This document shows, one piece after another, positions 14,373 to 14,469 of a stretch of 14,469 nucleotides of DNA. This DNA is from Rikenella microfusus (lineage in GTDB: Bacteria; Bacteroidota; Bacteroidia; Bacteroidales; SZUA-534): NCBI GenBank assembly GCA_020719105.1, contig DYQV01000029.1:1-14469 (forward strand). Reading direction: 5' to 3'. The stretch's first letter is position 1. Each line of letters opens with the position of its first letter. A model generated the notes under the pieces. It made no database searches. It was not told the DNA's origin and saw only the letters and a list, made by a program, of their open reading frames with translations. The position numbers and the translations under genes are program-made.

Positions 14373-14469
14373 TTAACCATTCATTTTCCAATAAAGGTTA
14401 TATAAAAACTCCAACATTTTTTTATCGTTTGGATAATCCTTATAGGTTTTAGGAGGGGTATCCATAATT
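14373..14469 (-). CDS. C-terminal end of an unidentified gene, cut by window edge
   Basis: On the minus strand an open frame enters from the right edge and ends in TAA at 14375-14373. The last 30 residues run MDTPPKTYKDYPNDKKMLEF then LYNLYWKMNG. The ATG at 14465 is likely internal, because the frame is open beyond it. The end lies 35 bases before the methyltransferase ATG in the same direction, which fits an operon. The fragment is too short to identify. Confidence 0.5.
   Translation of the reverse strand, partial: IMDTPPKTYKDYPNDKKMLEFLYNLYWKMNG

Noticed and set aside
1..14469. Mobile elements, CRISPR arrays, toxin-antitoxin or defence genes
   Set aside because: No transposase, integrase, regularly spaced repeats or defence-type domains could be seen on either strand.

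Overview
The window looks like Bacteroidota chromosome (Bacteroidales-like, with no finer placement possible). The evidence is the AT-rich sequence, promoters with the phylum's TAnnTTTG -7 box, starts without clear Shine-Dalgarno sequences, a lipoprotein whose post-cysteine residues fit the Bacteroidetes surface-export signal, a DUF5723-like outer-membrane protein, and a TPR/PD40/OmpA protein of PorE-like architecture. Nothing points to a phage, plasmid, insertion sequence or CRISPR array.

Left part (1-5591): the 3' two-thirds of a glutaminyl-tRNA synthetase gene enters from the left edge. It converges on a long minus-strand gene for a membrane-bound TPR-PAS-SpoIIE phosphatase. Next, also on the minus strand, is an exported papain-fold peptidase of the bleomycin hydrolase type. 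The gap between the two convergent genes holds two inverted repeats and a short direct repeat.

Middle (5741-11746): a tRNA-Arg(CCT) gene has its own promoter and a perfect hairpin terminator. It is followed by a tight three-gene plus-strand operon: an OmpA-family protein (TPR, PD40 propeller, three carboxypeptidase-regulatory-like repeats, peptidoglycan-binding domain), a lipoprotein of unknown family with a surface-export signal, and a DUF5723-like beta-barrel protein. A strong terminator closes the operon. The three genes are 15 and 12 bases apart, and all encode envelope proteins: a peptidoglycan anchor, a probable surface lipoprotein and a probable outer-membrane barrel. This operon is the best candidate in the window for an uncharacterised envelope system.

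Right part (11747-14469): a gene-free stretch with short palindromes precedes a polytopic membrane protein that resembles glycan polymerases or GT-C-like proteins. Facing it on the minus strand are a zinc-ribbon SAM methyltransferase and, at the edge, the C-terminal end of one more gene. Together these suggest the margin of a surface-glycan locus. Three reading frames begin at TTG. Two are better started at internal ATG codons (12002 and 14337). The third, the phosphatase, has no usable alternative.
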